Below, piece after piece: positions 25,008-34,277 of a stretch of 46,948 bases of DNA (positions are counted from its first letter, which is position 1; each line of letters begins with the position of its first letter). The notes under the pieces were generated by a model that was not told where the DNA came from, did not search any database, and worked only from the letters and a program-made list of their open reading frames with translations. A program made the position numbers and the translations under genes. Origin of the DNA: Oscillospiraceae bacterium (lineage in GTDB: Bacteria; Bacillota; Clostridia; Saccharofermentanales; Fastidiosipilaceae); contig JAQWFM010000010.1 of the NCBI GenBank assembly GCA_028704415.1, positions 1 through 46,948 of the forward strand. The letters are read 5' to 3'.

Positions 25008-26342
25008 ATGCCGCACACAGATATTCTCACCGAGCGCAGAAGTTTTATTGGCCAGGGCGGTGGCAAAACCGTCAGCTGTGACCGTGACAGCGTATCCGGA
25101 GCGGTCAGCCAGCGGGCCTGTGTTTACTGTGGGGCCAGAGTCGTGCTGAATCCCATCACGGATGCGTACCACATCATTCACGGCCCCATAGGCTGTTCCA
25201 GTTACACCTGGGATATCCGGGGCTCTTTGTCCAGTGGCGAAGATCTCTACCGCAACAGTTTCTCCACGGATTTATCCGAACAGGATATTGTGTTTGGCGG
25301 GGCGGAAAAACTTACCCGCGCCATTGATGAAGTCGTGGCGAAGCATCACCCCAGGCTGATTTTTGTTTATGCGACCTGTATCGTCGGCGTCATTGATGAT
25401 GATGTCGAAGCCGTATGCCGCCTGGCAGAACAAAAGTATCAGCTGCGCTGCATTCCGGTCAAGTCACCCGGGTTTTCCGGCAATAAAAGTTATGGGTACC
25501 GTATGGCCTGCGAGGCGCTGATGAGCTTAATCCGGCCAGCCAGCCGTCAACCCCGGCGCCTGGGTGTCAATTTGCTGGGCGACTTTAACCTGGCCGGAGA
25601 AATCTGGATTATCCGCCACTATCTGGAAGCGATAGGCATCCCGGTGATTGCGACCTTCACCGGGGACGCTGATTATGCCACGCTGATGCAGGCGCCGCAG
25701 GCTACGCTTAATCTGGTACAGTGTGCCGGCTCCATGACCTATCTGGCCCGGCAAATGGAAGATGAATTTGGCATTCCCTACATAAAGGTTTCCTTTTTTG
25801 GCCGGGAGGATACCACGGCTTCCCTGATCCGGATTGCCCAGGCCCTGGGAGACGCCAGCCTGATTGAACGGGCCCGCAGCTTTACCCAGGAGCAGGAAGC
25901 GCAGCTGCTGCCTTTTGAACAGGCCTGGCGCGAGGGTCTGGCGCACAAAAAAGCCGCTATATATGTGGGGGGCGGCTTCAAGGCGATTTCGCTCATCCGG
26001 CAATTCAACGCCATGGGTATGGAAACCGTCATCGTCGGAACCAAGACGGGCAAAGCAGACGATTATGAACTGATTTCACAATTGGTGGGGCCCAACACCG
26101 TCATTCTGGATGACGCCAACCCTGCAGAGCTCGAGCGGTTCTTAAAGGAAAAAGGCGCCGATCTTTTAGTGGGCGGCGTTAAGGAACGGCCGCTGGCCTA
26201 TAAGCTGGGGCTGGCCTTCTGCGATCACAATCACGAACGCCGCCACGCCTTAGCCGGCTATGAAGGGGTTAGGAATTTCACCCGGGAAATCAATCTGTCG
26301 CTCAACAGTCCGGTCTGGTCTTATATGGGAGGCAGCATATGA
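25008..26342 (+). CDS. nifE: Nitrogenase cofactor biosynthesis protein NifE
   Basis: The 444-residue protein is a NifD paralogue with the NifE motifs RACVYCGAR (about 37), HGPIGCSSYTWDIRG and YATCIVGVIDDD, and the LVQCAGSMTYLA segment. NifE and NifN form the scaffold on which NifB-co is matured into FeMo-cofactor. No FeMo-cofactor His ligand motif (HSYDYSGP) is present, as expected. An AGGAGG site precedes the ATG. Its end overlaps the next gene by four bases (ATGA). Confidence 0.96.
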   Translation: MPHTDILTERRSFIGQGGGKTVSCDRDSVSGAVSQRACVYCGARVVLNPITDAYHIIHGPIGCSSYTWDIRGSLSSGEDLYRNSFSTDLSEQDIVFGGAEKLTRAIDEVVAKHHPRLIFVYATCIVGVIDDDVEAVCRLAEQKYQLRCIPVKSPGFSGNKSYGYRMACEALMSLIRPASRQPRRLGVNLLGDFNLAGEIWIIRHYLEAIGIPVIATFTGDADYATLMQAPQATLNLVQCAGSMTYLARQMEDEFGIPYIKVSFFGREDTTASLIRIAQALGDASLIERARSFTQEQEAQLLPFEQAWREGLAHKKAAIYVGGGFKAISLIRQFNAMGMETVIVGTKTGKADDYELISQLVGPNTVILDDANPAELERFLKEKGADLLVGGVKERPLAYKLGLAFCDHNHERRHALAGYEGVRNFTREINLSLNSPVWSYMGGSI

Positions 26343-29155
26343 CGCAAAATCTGGTTAACCTAAACGTAAACCCTTGTAAAATGTGTATGCCTATGGGCTC
26401 GGCTACAGCCTTTTACGGTATCGCCCGCTGCATGACCATACTGCACGGCTCCCAGGGCTGTGCGACTTACATCCGCCGCCATATGGCGACGCATTATAAT
26501 GAACCGGTGGACATTGCTTCGACTTCCCTGACTGAGGAAGGTACGGTATTTGGCGGTGAAAAAAACCTGCTGCAAGGCCTGAAAAACATGGTGGAATTAT
26601 ACCGTCCTGAGGTCATTGGTGTCGCTACCACCTGTCTGGCGGAAACCATTGGCGAAGATGTCGAACGCTACATTGAAACCTTTCATGAGCAGCATCCGGA
26701 GCTTGCGGTTAAAATCATCCCGGTAGCGGCCGCCGGCTACGGCGGCAGCCAATACGAGGGTTACTGGCATGCCTTGCGTTCGGTGGTCAGCCATGTGGAC
26801 ATGGATGCTTCGCCTAATCAATACCTGAATATTATCCCGGGCTTGCTGTCGCCCGCAGATGTGAGAGCCCTGAAGGACCTGCTGGACCAGCTGCAGGTGC
26901 CGTACCTGTTGTTGCCGGATTTAAGCGATAATCTGGATGGCGTGCATACCGAGCACTATGAGCGCTTACCCCAGGCCGGCATCACCCTGGCCCAGATATC
27001 AAAGATGGCCGGCAGCCGGGCTACCCTGGAGTTAAGCTTGCTGAATCAACCGGCGTATTCACCCGGCACTTATCTGCGGGATACGTACGGGGTGCCGCTG
27101 TATCGGTTAAACTTACCTGGTTCGCTGCGGGATACCGATGCTCTGATTTCAGTTTTAAAAGAGCTGGGAGCGCAGGTACCGGAGCGGCTGCGTCAGGCCC
27201 GCGGCCGTTTTTTAGATGCCATGGCCGACAGCCATAAGTATAATGCGGCCGGCCGCGCGGTGATTTTTGGTGAGCCGGACTTTGTCCTGACCACCGCCCG
27301 GCTCTGCTGCGAAAACGGCCTGCTGCCGGTTCTGTGCGCGACCGGCGCTCACTGTAAGGACCTGGCGCCTCAGCTGGAAGCAGATCTCCGCGACTGTGCC
27401 CGGCGCTTTCATGTCGCGGCTTACAAAGTACTGGACGACTGCGATTTTGATACCATTGAACGGGAGGCTCAGAGCCTGGGCGCTAACCTGATGATCGGAT
27501 CTTCCGACGGCCGCCGGGTGGCTCAGAAGCTGAAGCTGCCGCTGATCCGCTGTGCCTTTCCCTGCCATGACCAGGTGGGTGGCCAGCGGGTCCGCACCAT
27601 CCTGTATGATGGCTGTCTGAGCCTGCTGGACCGGGCCACTAATGCGCTCTTAAATCAACGAGAAACCGGCTTCAGGCAGCAAATGTACGATTTGTATTAT
27701 AAGTCTCCGGCTGAGGCCAGGTTTCCGGCGGGGCGGCTGTCTGAGCAGACAGCCCAGACAGATCCGGCCGCCGCGGCAGCGAAAGCAAAAGCTAGTGAGC
27801 TACAGCGAAAGACAGCCGAGCATCCCTGTTTTAATGGCTGCGGCGGCCAGTTTGCCCGCATGCACCTGCCCGTAGCACCCGCCTGCAATATTCAATGCAA
27901 CTACTGCGTCCGGAAGTACGACTGTGCCAATGAGAGCCGGCCCGGCGTCACCACTGAGGTCCTGACCCCTCAGCAAGCCAGTGAAAAGTATCGTTACGTC
28001 AAAAGCCGGTTGCCTGAACTCAAGGTCGTGGGGATAGCCGGACCCGGGGACAGTCTGGCAGAATGGGACAAAACCCGTGAAACCCTGGAGCTGATCCGGC
28101 AGTTTGACACTGAAGTGACCTTTTGCCTTTCCACCAACGGCTTGCTGCTGCCGCAATACGCTGACCAATTAGCCAGGCTGGGAGTGAGTCATGTGACCGT
28201 CACCCTGAATACAATCGATCCGGCGGTCGGCGCTAAAATTTACCAACACGTAGAATTTATGGGCAAGCGCTACACGGGGGAAACCGCGGCTGCCTTGCTG
28301 CTGGCCAATCAGCTGGCCGGCATCAGGCGGGTCTGTGTGCTGGGGCTGGTCTGTAAAGTTAATATTGTTATGCTGAAGGGGATTAATGATCAGCAGCTTG
28401 GCCAAATTGTGCAGGCCGTCAAGGATCTGGGCTGCCATCAGACTAACATCATGCAGATGATCCCGGTGGCCGGCGCGGTTTTTGAACACATGCCGCTGAC
28501 CAGCAATAAAGAGATCATGCAAGTCCGCCGTGACTGCAGTCATATCCTGAAACAGATGAACCATTGTCAGCAATGCCGGGCCGACGCGATTGGCACTCTG
28601 GGCCAGGATCGTTCGCGGGAATTCTGTCATTATCACGCCAAGGCGGCGGACGCCGGTCCGGCAAAGAGCCCGGCAGCCACAGCGACGGCCAACCGCCTCC
28701 CAGCTGTCCTCCCGGCCGCGGTAACCGCAGCCTCGCTGCCGCACCCTGAGCCGGAAGCTGCCGCTGACTGGTCCCCCGCGCTGAGATTTGCGGTCGCCAC
28801 CCGCAGCGGTATCCTGGTGGATCAGCATTTTGGCCAGGTGTCTGACTTTTATATCTATGATTACCAGGATCAGACCGTCTGTTTCCGAGAGCGGCGCCAG
28901 GTCGGCCCTTACTGCACCGCCGACAGTTGTGACGGTCACGGCGGCGGCCAGCGGGAAGGCGCTCAGGTCCACCGCATGCAGGAGATCCTGAAAGCTGTGG
29001 CGGATTGCAGCGGCGTTATTTGCCTGCGCATCGGAGAGGCACCCAGACTGCAATTAGAAGAGCGGCAGATCCAGATCACCACAACCTTTGATCAAATTGA
29101 AAAAGCAGTGGCGGCGGCGGCACAGCAGTTGCACGCCGCCCGAAAAGGAGCGTAA
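26339..29155 (+). CDS. nifN-B: NifN-NifB fusion with C-terminal NifX-like domain
   Basis: This 938-residue protein joins two cofactor-assembly enzymes. Residues 1 to about 450 are NifN (CKMCMPMGSATAFYG, GSQGCATYIRRH, TTCLAETIGED). Residues about 490-765 are the NifB radical-SAM part. HPCFNGCGGQFARMHLPVAP is followed by the cluster motif with Cys516, Cys520 and Cys523 (CNIQCNYC), then CHQTNIMQMIPVAG and a Cys-rich CQQCRADAIG. After an Ala/Pro-rich linker (about 775-812), residues 814-938 are a NifX/NafY-like domain (FAVATRSGILVDQHFG). NifB makes NifB-co from SAM and Fe-S clusters and NifN receives it, so fusion allows direct transfer. Such fusions are known in Clostridium. The start overlaps nifE by four bases. 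Confidence 0.96.
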   Translation: MTQNLVNLNVNPCKMCMPMGSATAFYGIARCMTILHGSQGCATYIRRHMATHYNEPVDIASTSLTEEGTVFGGEKNLLQGLKNMVELYRPEVIGVATTCLAETIGEDVERYIETFHEQHPELAVKIIPVAAAGYGGSQYEGYWHALRSVVSHVDMDASPNQYLNIIPGLLSPADVRALKDLLDQLQVPYLLLPDLSDNLDGVHTEHYERLPQAGITLAQISKMAGSRATLELSLLNQPAYSPGTYLRDTYGVPLYRLNLPGSLRDTDALISVLKELGAQVPERLRQARGRFLDAMADSHKYNAAGRAVIFGEPDFVLTTARLCCENGLLPVLCATGAHCKDLAPQLEADLRDCARRFHVAAYKVLDDCDFDTIEREAQSLGANLMIGSSDGRRVAQKLKLPLIRCAFPCHDQVGGQRVRTILYDGCLSLLDRATNALLNQRETGFRQQMYDLYYKSPAEARFPAGRLSEQTAQTDPAAAAAKAKASELQRKTAEHPCFNGCGGQFARMHLPVAPACNIQCNYCVRKYDCANESRPGVTTEVLTPQQASEKYRYVKSRLPELKVVGIAGPGDSLAEWDKTRETLELIRQFDTEVTFCLSTNGLLLPQYADQLARLGVSHVTVTLNTIDPAVGAKIYQHVEFMGKRYTGETAAALLLANQLAGIRRVCVLGLVCKVNIVMLKGINDQQLGQIVQAVKDLGCHQTNIMQMIPVAGAVFEHMPLTSNKEIMQVRRDCSHILKQMNHCQQCRADAIGTLGQDRSREFCHYHAKAADAGPAKSPAATATANRLPAVLPAAVTAASLPHPEPEAAADWSPALRFAVATRSGILVDQHFGQVSDFYIYDYQDQTVCFRERRQVGPYCTADSCDGHGGGQREGAQVHRMQEILKAVADCSGVICLRIGEAPRLQLEERQIQITTTFDQIEKAVAAAAQQLHAARKGA

Positions 29156-29159
29156 TCTT

Positions 29160-29468
29160 ATGGTCCAGACTAAATATCATGTCTTTATCTGCACCAGCTG
29201 CACCTTGAATGGACAACAGCGCGGCTTTTGCGCCAAATCCGGTTCGCCACAGCTGGTCCAAAAGTTAATGGAGGAATTAGAAGATCGTGGGCTCACCGCT
29301 GACGTCATGGTCAACAATACCGGTTGTTTTGGCATCTGCAACCGCGGCCCCATCATGGTCGTCTATCCGGAAGGTGTCTGGTACGGCAATCTGGACGAGC
29401 AAGCCATTGAGGCCATCTGCGAAGAGCACCTTGAAGGCGGCCGTCCGGTTGAGCGGCTGCGTATCTGA
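29160..29468 (+). CDS. Thioredoxin-like [2Fe-2S] ferredoxin
   Basis: The start is the ATG at 29160 after AAAAGGAG, giving 102 residues. Cys11, Cys24, Cys56 and Cys60 match the cluster ligands, and the length matches the [2Fe-2S] ferredoxin of Clostridium pasteurianum, which interacts with nitrogenase. An extra Cys14 is also present. The fold is thioredoxin-like (TRX_Fd family). It lies five bases after nifN-B in the nif operon, so a role as electron carrier or cluster-assembly partner for nitrogenase is likely. Confidence 0.93.
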   Translation: MVQTKYHVFICTSCTLNGQQRGFCAKSGSPQLVQKLMEELEDRGLTADVMVNNTGCFGICNRGPIMVVYPEGVWYGNLDEQAIEAICEEHLEGGRPVERLRI

Positions 29469-29480
29469 GCTGACTGCGCC

Positions 29481-30440
29481 ATGATAACCCGCCTGACGGA
29501 TCTGACCCTGCGCTGCGTAGATACTTCGGCAGTTTCAGATGAGACTGTCCGGGAGTTTTATGCGCTGGCTTTCCGCATGGGCGCTGACCTGCTGGAAGTC
29601 AGTCCGGCCAACGCCCGCCGGCTGGGGGCGCAGCTGGATCCTGCCCGGACCATCCTGTACGTCAAGGATCCCTCGGAGGTGCTGCAGGACTTTGTGCGCT
29701 ACAGCTGCCACACCCCGGAATTACTGTGGTCCCTCCCCGTGCTTCGGGAAGTCAATATCAAAGATATGCGGGAATTAACCCGCCTGCAGGGCTACGAAGA
29801 TAAGGTCAGTCTGCGGATTATCGGGCTGGATGACTTATTTTTACAGGATTTTCGCCGGCAATTGCAGCGGCTGCAGCAACAGCTGCCGGCTTCTGCCGAG
29901 CTTTGTCCTACCAACGGCTGCGGCTGTGCTTCAGCGATTCTCACGGAATGGCTGCTAAAGGATGGCGGCAATGGCGCGGCAGCCTTTGCCGGAGCGGGCG
30001 GGTTTGCCCCGATTGAGGAAGTCCTGCTGGCGTTGCAGCTGACGCGCAAATACCAGAAGCGCGGCGATCTGACGGTACTGCCCCGCATGAAACAGCTGTA
30101 TGAGCAGATCACCGGTCAACCCCTGTCGCCCTACAAGGCGGTGCTGGGCAGCCAGATCTTTGCGGTAAAGTCCGGTATTCATGTAGACGGCATATTGAAA
30201 AGCGCCAAAACCTACGAGCCTTATCCGCCGGAACTGGTCGGAGCCAGGCGCAGCTTTAGTATCGGCAAGCATTCCGGCCGGGCGGGTATCCTGTACCTGC
30301 TGCAACAGCTGGGCTATACGCCTGATCCAGCCAGACTGGCAGCCTTACTGACCCGTATCCAGCAGCACAGCGAGCAAAAGCACCGCGCGCTGACGACAGA
30401 GGAATTGCTGACTCTGGCGCGGGAGGTCGGGGCGATATGA
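29481..30440 (+). CDS. nifV-omega: Homocitrate synthase omega subunit (NifV-omega)
   Basis: The 319-residue protein covers the C-terminal part of a DRE-TIM metallolyase (homocitrate/isopropylmalate synthase). VLGSQIFAVKSGIHVDGILK and FSIGKHSGRAGI match the region downstream of the TIM barrel, and the first 160 residues are a degraded TIM-barrel half. The catalytic DTTLRDGEQ motif is absent, as expected, because the alpha subunit next door carries it. The split NifV is known in Clostridium pasteurianum. It is followed by nifV-alpha with a four-base overlap. Confidence 0.93.
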   Translation: MITRLTDLTLRCVDTSAVSDETVREFYALAFRMGADLLEVSPANARRLGAQLDPARTILYVKDPSEVLQDFVRYSCHTPELLWSLPVLREVNIKDMRELTRLQGYEDKVSLRIIGLDDLFLQDFRRQLQRLQQQLPASAELCPTNGCGCASAILTEWLLKDGGNGAAAFAGAGGFAPIEEVLLALQLTRKYQKRGDLTVLPRMKQLYEQITGQPLSPYKAVLGSQIFAVKSGIHVDGILKSAKTYEPYPPELVGARRSFSIGKHSGRAGILYLLQQLGYTPDPARLAALLTRIQQHSEQKHRALTTEELLTLAREVGAI

Positions 30441-31243
30441 TTAAGAAACGTCGTTTACTGCTGACTGATACGACTTTGCGAGACGGCGAACAGCGTCCCG
30501 GGACTGTCTTTGACGCCCAGCAGAAGTGTCGGCTGGCGCTGTTGCTGGACCGGGACGGCATCCACCAGATTGACGCCGGCATTCCCGCCATAGGCACCAG
30601 TGAGCAGACAGTAATTTGCCGCATCATTGAAAATCGGGTGCGGGCCAGAATATCGGTCTGGAACCGCCTGAATCCGCAGGATATTCTGGCCTCAATGGCC
30701 TGCCAACCTGATATCATTCATATTTCTGTGCCCTCTTCCTATGTGCATATCTATTCCAAACTCAACAAAAACAAAACCTGGCTCATCAGTCAAATGGAGC
30801 AGTGCGTGATTTTAGCTCGAGAGCGGGGCTTTACCGTAACCATCGGCTTTGAAGATGCGTCCCGGGCAGATATGACTTTTTTAATCTATCTGACCCAGCG
30901 CCTGAAGGCGTTGGGTGTGTCCCGGGTCCAGTTTGCGGATACGGTAGGGATCCTGACTCCGGGCCGGGCTTATGACTGTGTTGAAGCGCTCACCCGCTTA
31001 GGCGGGCTCCCGGTTAGTTTTCACGGGCACAATGATTTGGGGTTTGCCGTCGCCAACGCCCTGGCATCAGCCGCGGCCGGAGCTGAAGCTGTTGAAGCGA
31101 CCCTCTTTGGCTTAGGCGAACGGGCCGGCAACTGCGACCTGGCAGCCTTAATCCAGGCGGCGGCTCCCGCTTATGAGCTGAGACCGGCCCTGCGCGACTG
31201 CGCGGCGTTACAGCGCCATGCTCTGGAAATCATTCGCTCCTGA
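30437..31243 (+). CDS. nifV-alpha: Homocitrate synthase alpha subunit (NifV-alpha)
   Basis: The 268-residue protein is the catalytic TIM-barrel subunit. DTTLRDGEQRPGTVF at 11-25 is the conserved site for metal and 2-oxo acid binding, FEDASRAD is in the middle, and FHGHNDLGFAVANALASA supplies the metal-binding His-x-His. It condenses acetyl-CoA with 2-oxoglutarate to homocitrate, the organic ligand of FeMo-cofactor. It ends the nif operon, and a bidirectional hairpin follows. Confidence 0.94.
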   Translation: MIKKRRLLLTDTTLRDGEQRPGTVFDAQQKCRLALLLDRDGIHQIDAGIPAIGTSEQTVICRIIENRVRARISVWNRLNPQDILASMACQPDIIHISVPSSYVHIYSKLNKNKTWLISQMEQCVILARERGFTVTIGFEDASRADMTFLIYLTQRLKALGVSRVQFADTVGILTPGRAYDCVEALTRLGGLPVSFHGHNDLGFAVANALASAAAGAEAVEATLFGLGERAGNCDLAALIQAAAPAYELRPALRDCAALQRHALEIIRS

Positions 31244-31264
31244 GGGGCCGCTGTTTTAAGGTAA

Positions 31265-31305
31265 AAACACCCGTTAGCTTCTGGATTACGAGCGAACGGG
31301 TGTTT
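31265..31305. terminator. Bidirectional terminator between nif and pot operons
   Basis: An 11-base perfect stem (AAACACCCGTT at 31265-31275, AACGGGTGTTT at 31295-31305) lies between the convergent nif and pot operons. On the minus strand it is followed by TTTTTACC, so it terminates pot best. It can also stop nif readthrough. Confidence 0.8.
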
Positions 31306-31332
31306 ACTTAACAGCCAGACTTGCCTAAGCCC

Positions 31333-32484
31333 TTAATTAGCCAGATAAACCTGCCAGATTTCATCGTACTTCTTGTCAATCTCATCCGTTGACTCATAGA
31401 CTTCCAGGGTTTTCAGCAAGGTCTCGTCCGGATAGTAGTTGACATTCGAAGTCAGTACCTCCGGCAGTTGCTTAAGCACTTCTGTCTGCGGCGAGGAATA
31501 GCCCACATAAACCGCGTTTTTCAGCGCGACCTCGGTATCATACATATAGTTGATGAAAGCCAGCGCCCCTTCCACATTCTGCGCGTTTTTAGGAATACAC
31601 ATCATGTCTACCGAAATATTGGAACCTTCCGGCAGCACATACTGCATGACATCAGGGTCCTCTCCCGCTGCTTCCAGCCGCTGCTGTACCACGGTGTGAT
31701 CACCGGACCAGGCCACCCCGGCCACCAGCTCACCGCTGACATACTTATCCTTGAGCTCATCGACCCCGACAATCGGCTGAACCTCCTTACGCTGCTTAAT
31801 CAGGAGGGTTTTAGCTGCTTCAAGCTGGTCTGCGTCTACAGAATTGAGGCTGTAGCCCAGGTAGTTCAGCGCCACGCCAATGGATTCCCGCATAGAGTTA
31901 TACATGCCGATCTGGCCATTATAGGTCTGGTCAAACAGGACCGACCATACGTCCTGCGGGTCGGTACTGTCGATTGTTCCCAGGACCTCCTGGTTATAAA
32001 TCAAGCCCACGGTACAGTAAAAGTACGGGACCGCGTAGTCCAGGATTTCCTGGTTGATGGTGTCATCTTCAGAATAGCGGATCTCCTTCAGCCGGGGGTC
32101 CATATACTGTTCCACGTTAGTCAGCTGACTGTAGTCCAGTTTCTGCAGCTTATCTTCGCGAATCAGCCGGGTAACCATGTACTCTGACGGAATGATGACA
32201 TCATAGCTTTGCGTGTCCAGCTTAGCGTACATTTTTTCATTATCGTCAAAGGTCTGATACTCCAGCTGATATTGCGGATAGGCGGCTTCAAAATCCTTCC
32301 GCACATCGCTGAGCTGGTAAGTTTGGCCGTAAAAGGTAAAGCTGTCATCGGAGTCGGATATGTATTCCCCCCAGTTGTACACATAGACTTTCTGACGCTT
32401 GCCGGAACTCTGGCAACCTGCCAGCGGCAGCAGCAGGATAGCGGCCGCCAGCAGCGGGCCCAGCCATTTCACTTGTTTTTTCAT
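31333..32484 (-). CDS. potD: Spermidine/putrescine ABC transporter substrate-binding lipoprotein
   Basis: The start is set at the ATG at 32484, just after AAGGAG, giving 383 residues. The N-terminus is a lipoprotein signal with lipobox LAGC and Cys24. The mature protein begins with KVYVYNWGEYISD, a PotD/PotF hallmark. EYMVTRLIREDKLQKLDYSQ and VSGELVAGVAWSGD fit the PF13416 binding fold, as does INYMYDTEVA. It binds a polyamine outside the membrane for PotABC. It is last in the potABCD operon, 96 bases after potC. Confidence 0.93.
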   Translation of the reverse strand: MKKQVKWLGPLLAAAILLLPLAGCQSSGKRQKVYVYNWGEYISDSDDSFTFYGQTYQLSDVRKDFEAAYPQYQLEYQTFDDNEKMYAKLDTQSYDVIIPSEYMVTRLIREDKLQKLDYSQLTNVEQYMDPRLKEIRYSEDDTINQEILDYAVPYFYCTVGLIYNQEVLGTIDSTDPQDVWSVLFDQTYNGQIGMYNSMRESIGVALNYLGYSLNSVDADQLEAAKTLLIKQRKEVQPIVGVDELKDKYVSGELVAGVAWSGDHTVVQQRLEAAGEDPDVMQYVLPEGSNISVDMMCIPKNAQNVEGALAFINYMYDTEVALKNAVYVGYSSPQTEVLKQLPEVLTSNVNYYPDETLLKTLEVYESTDEIDKKYDEIWQVYLAN

Positions 32485-32580
32485 TGATGTCTCCTTACTT
32501 CTCAAAAGATATTTAGTTACTGCGTCAGGCCTGCGGCAGTAGCAATCGCACCCGGCCGCCGCAGGGCCTTAAGCTTGAAC

Positions 32581-33387
32581 CTAGACCAAAGCTCCCGGCG
32601 TGGCGGTTTTACGCCGGCGGCTGAACTGCCGGGAAGTGCGCAGATTAACAATAACCAGTAAAATCAGGACAGACACAAACAGTAAGGTCGAAAGCGCATT
32701 AATCTGCGGGTTAACGCTCTTTCTGGCCATGGAATAGATGGTCAGGGCCAGGGTGGTGACCTCATTGCCGGCGGTGAAATAGCTGATGACAAAGTCATCG
32801 ATGGAGAGCGTAAAGGTGAGGATCAAAGCGGTCAGAATTCCGGGTTTGATCTCAGGGATGATGACTTTGCGGATCGCCTGGCCAGGCGTACAGCCAAGGT
32901 CCTGTGCGGCTTCATAGAGATGGATATCCATCTGCCTTAGCTTTGGCATGATGGACAAAATAGCGTAAGGGACATTAAACGCGGTATGGGCCAGCAGCAG
33001 GGTCACAAAACCAAAAGGCATGTTGATAAAAAAGAACAGCAGCATCAGGGCGATACCGGTTACCAGATCCGGGGTGATATTGGGGATGTTGGTAATACTC
33101 ATGACCAGGCGACGCTGTCTGCCTGGCAAAGCGTAAATGCCGATACAGGACAGCACCGCAAACGCGGTCGAGATCAGCGCCGAGCTGCAGGCAATAATTA
33201 AGGTCGTCTTCAGGGCATCCAGAATTTCCGAATTATGAAACAGCTTGACATACCAGTCCAGAGTAAAGCCGCCCCAGGCCGTTCTGGACTTACTGGCGTT
33301 AAAGGAGAACACAATCAGGACCACGATCGGCGCATATAAGAATACGTACACCAGGATAAGGTAAAGCAAATTCAGTTTTCTTTTCAT
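32581..33387 (-). CDS. potC: Spermidine/putrescine ABC transporter permease PotC
   Basis: The 268-residue protein has six membrane helices and the binding-protein-dependent permease EAA loop in LYEAAQDLGCTPGQAIRKVI (residues about 150-170). SIDDFVISYFTAGNEVTTL is a PotC/PotI hallmark. It pairs with PotB to form the channel. Its start overlaps the potB stop by four bases. Confidence 0.95.
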   Translation of the reverse strand: MKRKLNLLYLILVYVFLYAPIVVLIVFSFNASKSRTAWGGFTLDWYVKLFHNSEILDALKTTLIIACSSALISTAFAVLSCIGIYALPGRQRRLVMSITNIPNITPDLVTGIALMLLFFFINMPFGFVTLLLAHTAFNVPYAILSIMPKLRQMDIHLYEAAQDLGCTPGQAIRKVIIPEIKPGILTALILTFTLSIDDFVISYFTAGNEVTTLALTIYSMARKSVNPQINALSTLLFVSVLILLVIVNLRTSRQFSRRRKTATPGALV

Positions 33388-34277
33388 GCTACCAAACCTC
33401 CTTCATCCGCGTCCGGATCCGTGTTTCTGGCCACGATCTGCATACTGAGCAAGACAAAAATCAACAGCACAATCGACAGGGCGGAACCGGTGGTGTAATC
33501 TCTCGAAACCATATATTGCCGTTCAATGGCATTGCCTATCAGCAGGTACCGGCCCCCGCCCAGCAGATCCGGGATCAGAAAGGTGGTCATAGCCGGCATC
33601 AGCACCATGTTAATGCCGGACAGGATACCGGGGCGGCTCATGGGCAGAACCACCTTCAGCATAACCCGACGGGGGTCCGCCCCCAGATCAGCCGCCGCTT
33701 CCAGCAGGGACGGACTGATTTTGACCAGCACAGAGTAGATGGGCAGCACCATAAACGGCAGATAGTTATAAACCATACCCAGACCGATGCCAAAGTCGTT
33801 ATACAAAAACTGCACCGGACCCAGGCCAAAAAGGCCTAAAAAGTTATTGACAATACCCTTGGGTTCCAGCAGAGCCAGCCAGGCATAGGTGCGTAAAAGA
33901 GCATTCATCCACATGGGCATGACCAGTAGGAAAAGCAGGATATTACTGCCGCGCCGGTGCTCAATCTCCATTTTAGCCATAATCCATGCCGCGGGATAAC
34001 CCAGCAGCAAACACAAAAGCGTGCAGACCATAGCGATCAGCAGCGAGCGGATAAAGACATTGATATACAAGGGCAGCTGCACTGAAAGTCCCAAAAAGCT
34101 AAAAGCTACTGTGTCGCCGCCAAAGACATTCTTAAAGCCATCCAGGGTAAAATACAGGCTGCCGTTGCTGTCATAGGCCGTCAGGGCAAAAAAAGCCACC
34201 AGCAGCAAAGGGACCACGGTAAAAATCAGGATCCACAGCAGGTAGGGAAAGGATAGCCTGCGCAGTGACTTATTCAT
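33384..34277 (-). CDS. potB: Spermidine/putrescine ABC transporter permease PotB
   Basis: The start is the ATG at 34277 after GGAGGGAG, giving 297 residues; a much longer N-terminal extension in the same frame overlaps potA and is rejected. It has six membrane helices and the EAA loop LLEAAADLGADPRRVMLKVV. The LPFMVLPIYSVLVKI and FLIPDLLGGGRYLLIGNAI segments are typical PotB. The start overlaps the end of potA by eight bases. Confidence 0.95.
   Translation of the reverse strand: MNKSLRRLSFPYLLWILIFTVVPLLLVAFFALTAYDSNGSLYFTLDGFKNVFGGDTVAFSFLGLSVQLPLYINVFIRSLLIAMVCTLLCLLLGYPAAWIMAKMEIEHRRGSNILLFLLVMPMWMNALLRTYAWLALLEPKGIVNNFLGLFGLGPVQFLYNDFGIGLGMVYNYLPFMVLPIYSVLVKISPSLLEAAADLGADPRRVMLKVVLPMSRPGILSGINMVLMPAMTTFLIPDLLGGGRYLLIGNAIERQYMVSRDYTTGSALSIVLLIFVLLSMQIVARNTDPDADEGGLVA

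Noticed and set aside
28169-29053. 294-codon minus-strand open frame opposite nifN-B
   Set aside because: It is antisense to the NifB and NifX-like parts and shows no recognisable domain or ribosome binding site.
31468-32187. 239-codon plus-strand open frame opposite potD
   Set aside because: It is antisense to potD, with no motif, and begins inside the potD coding region.
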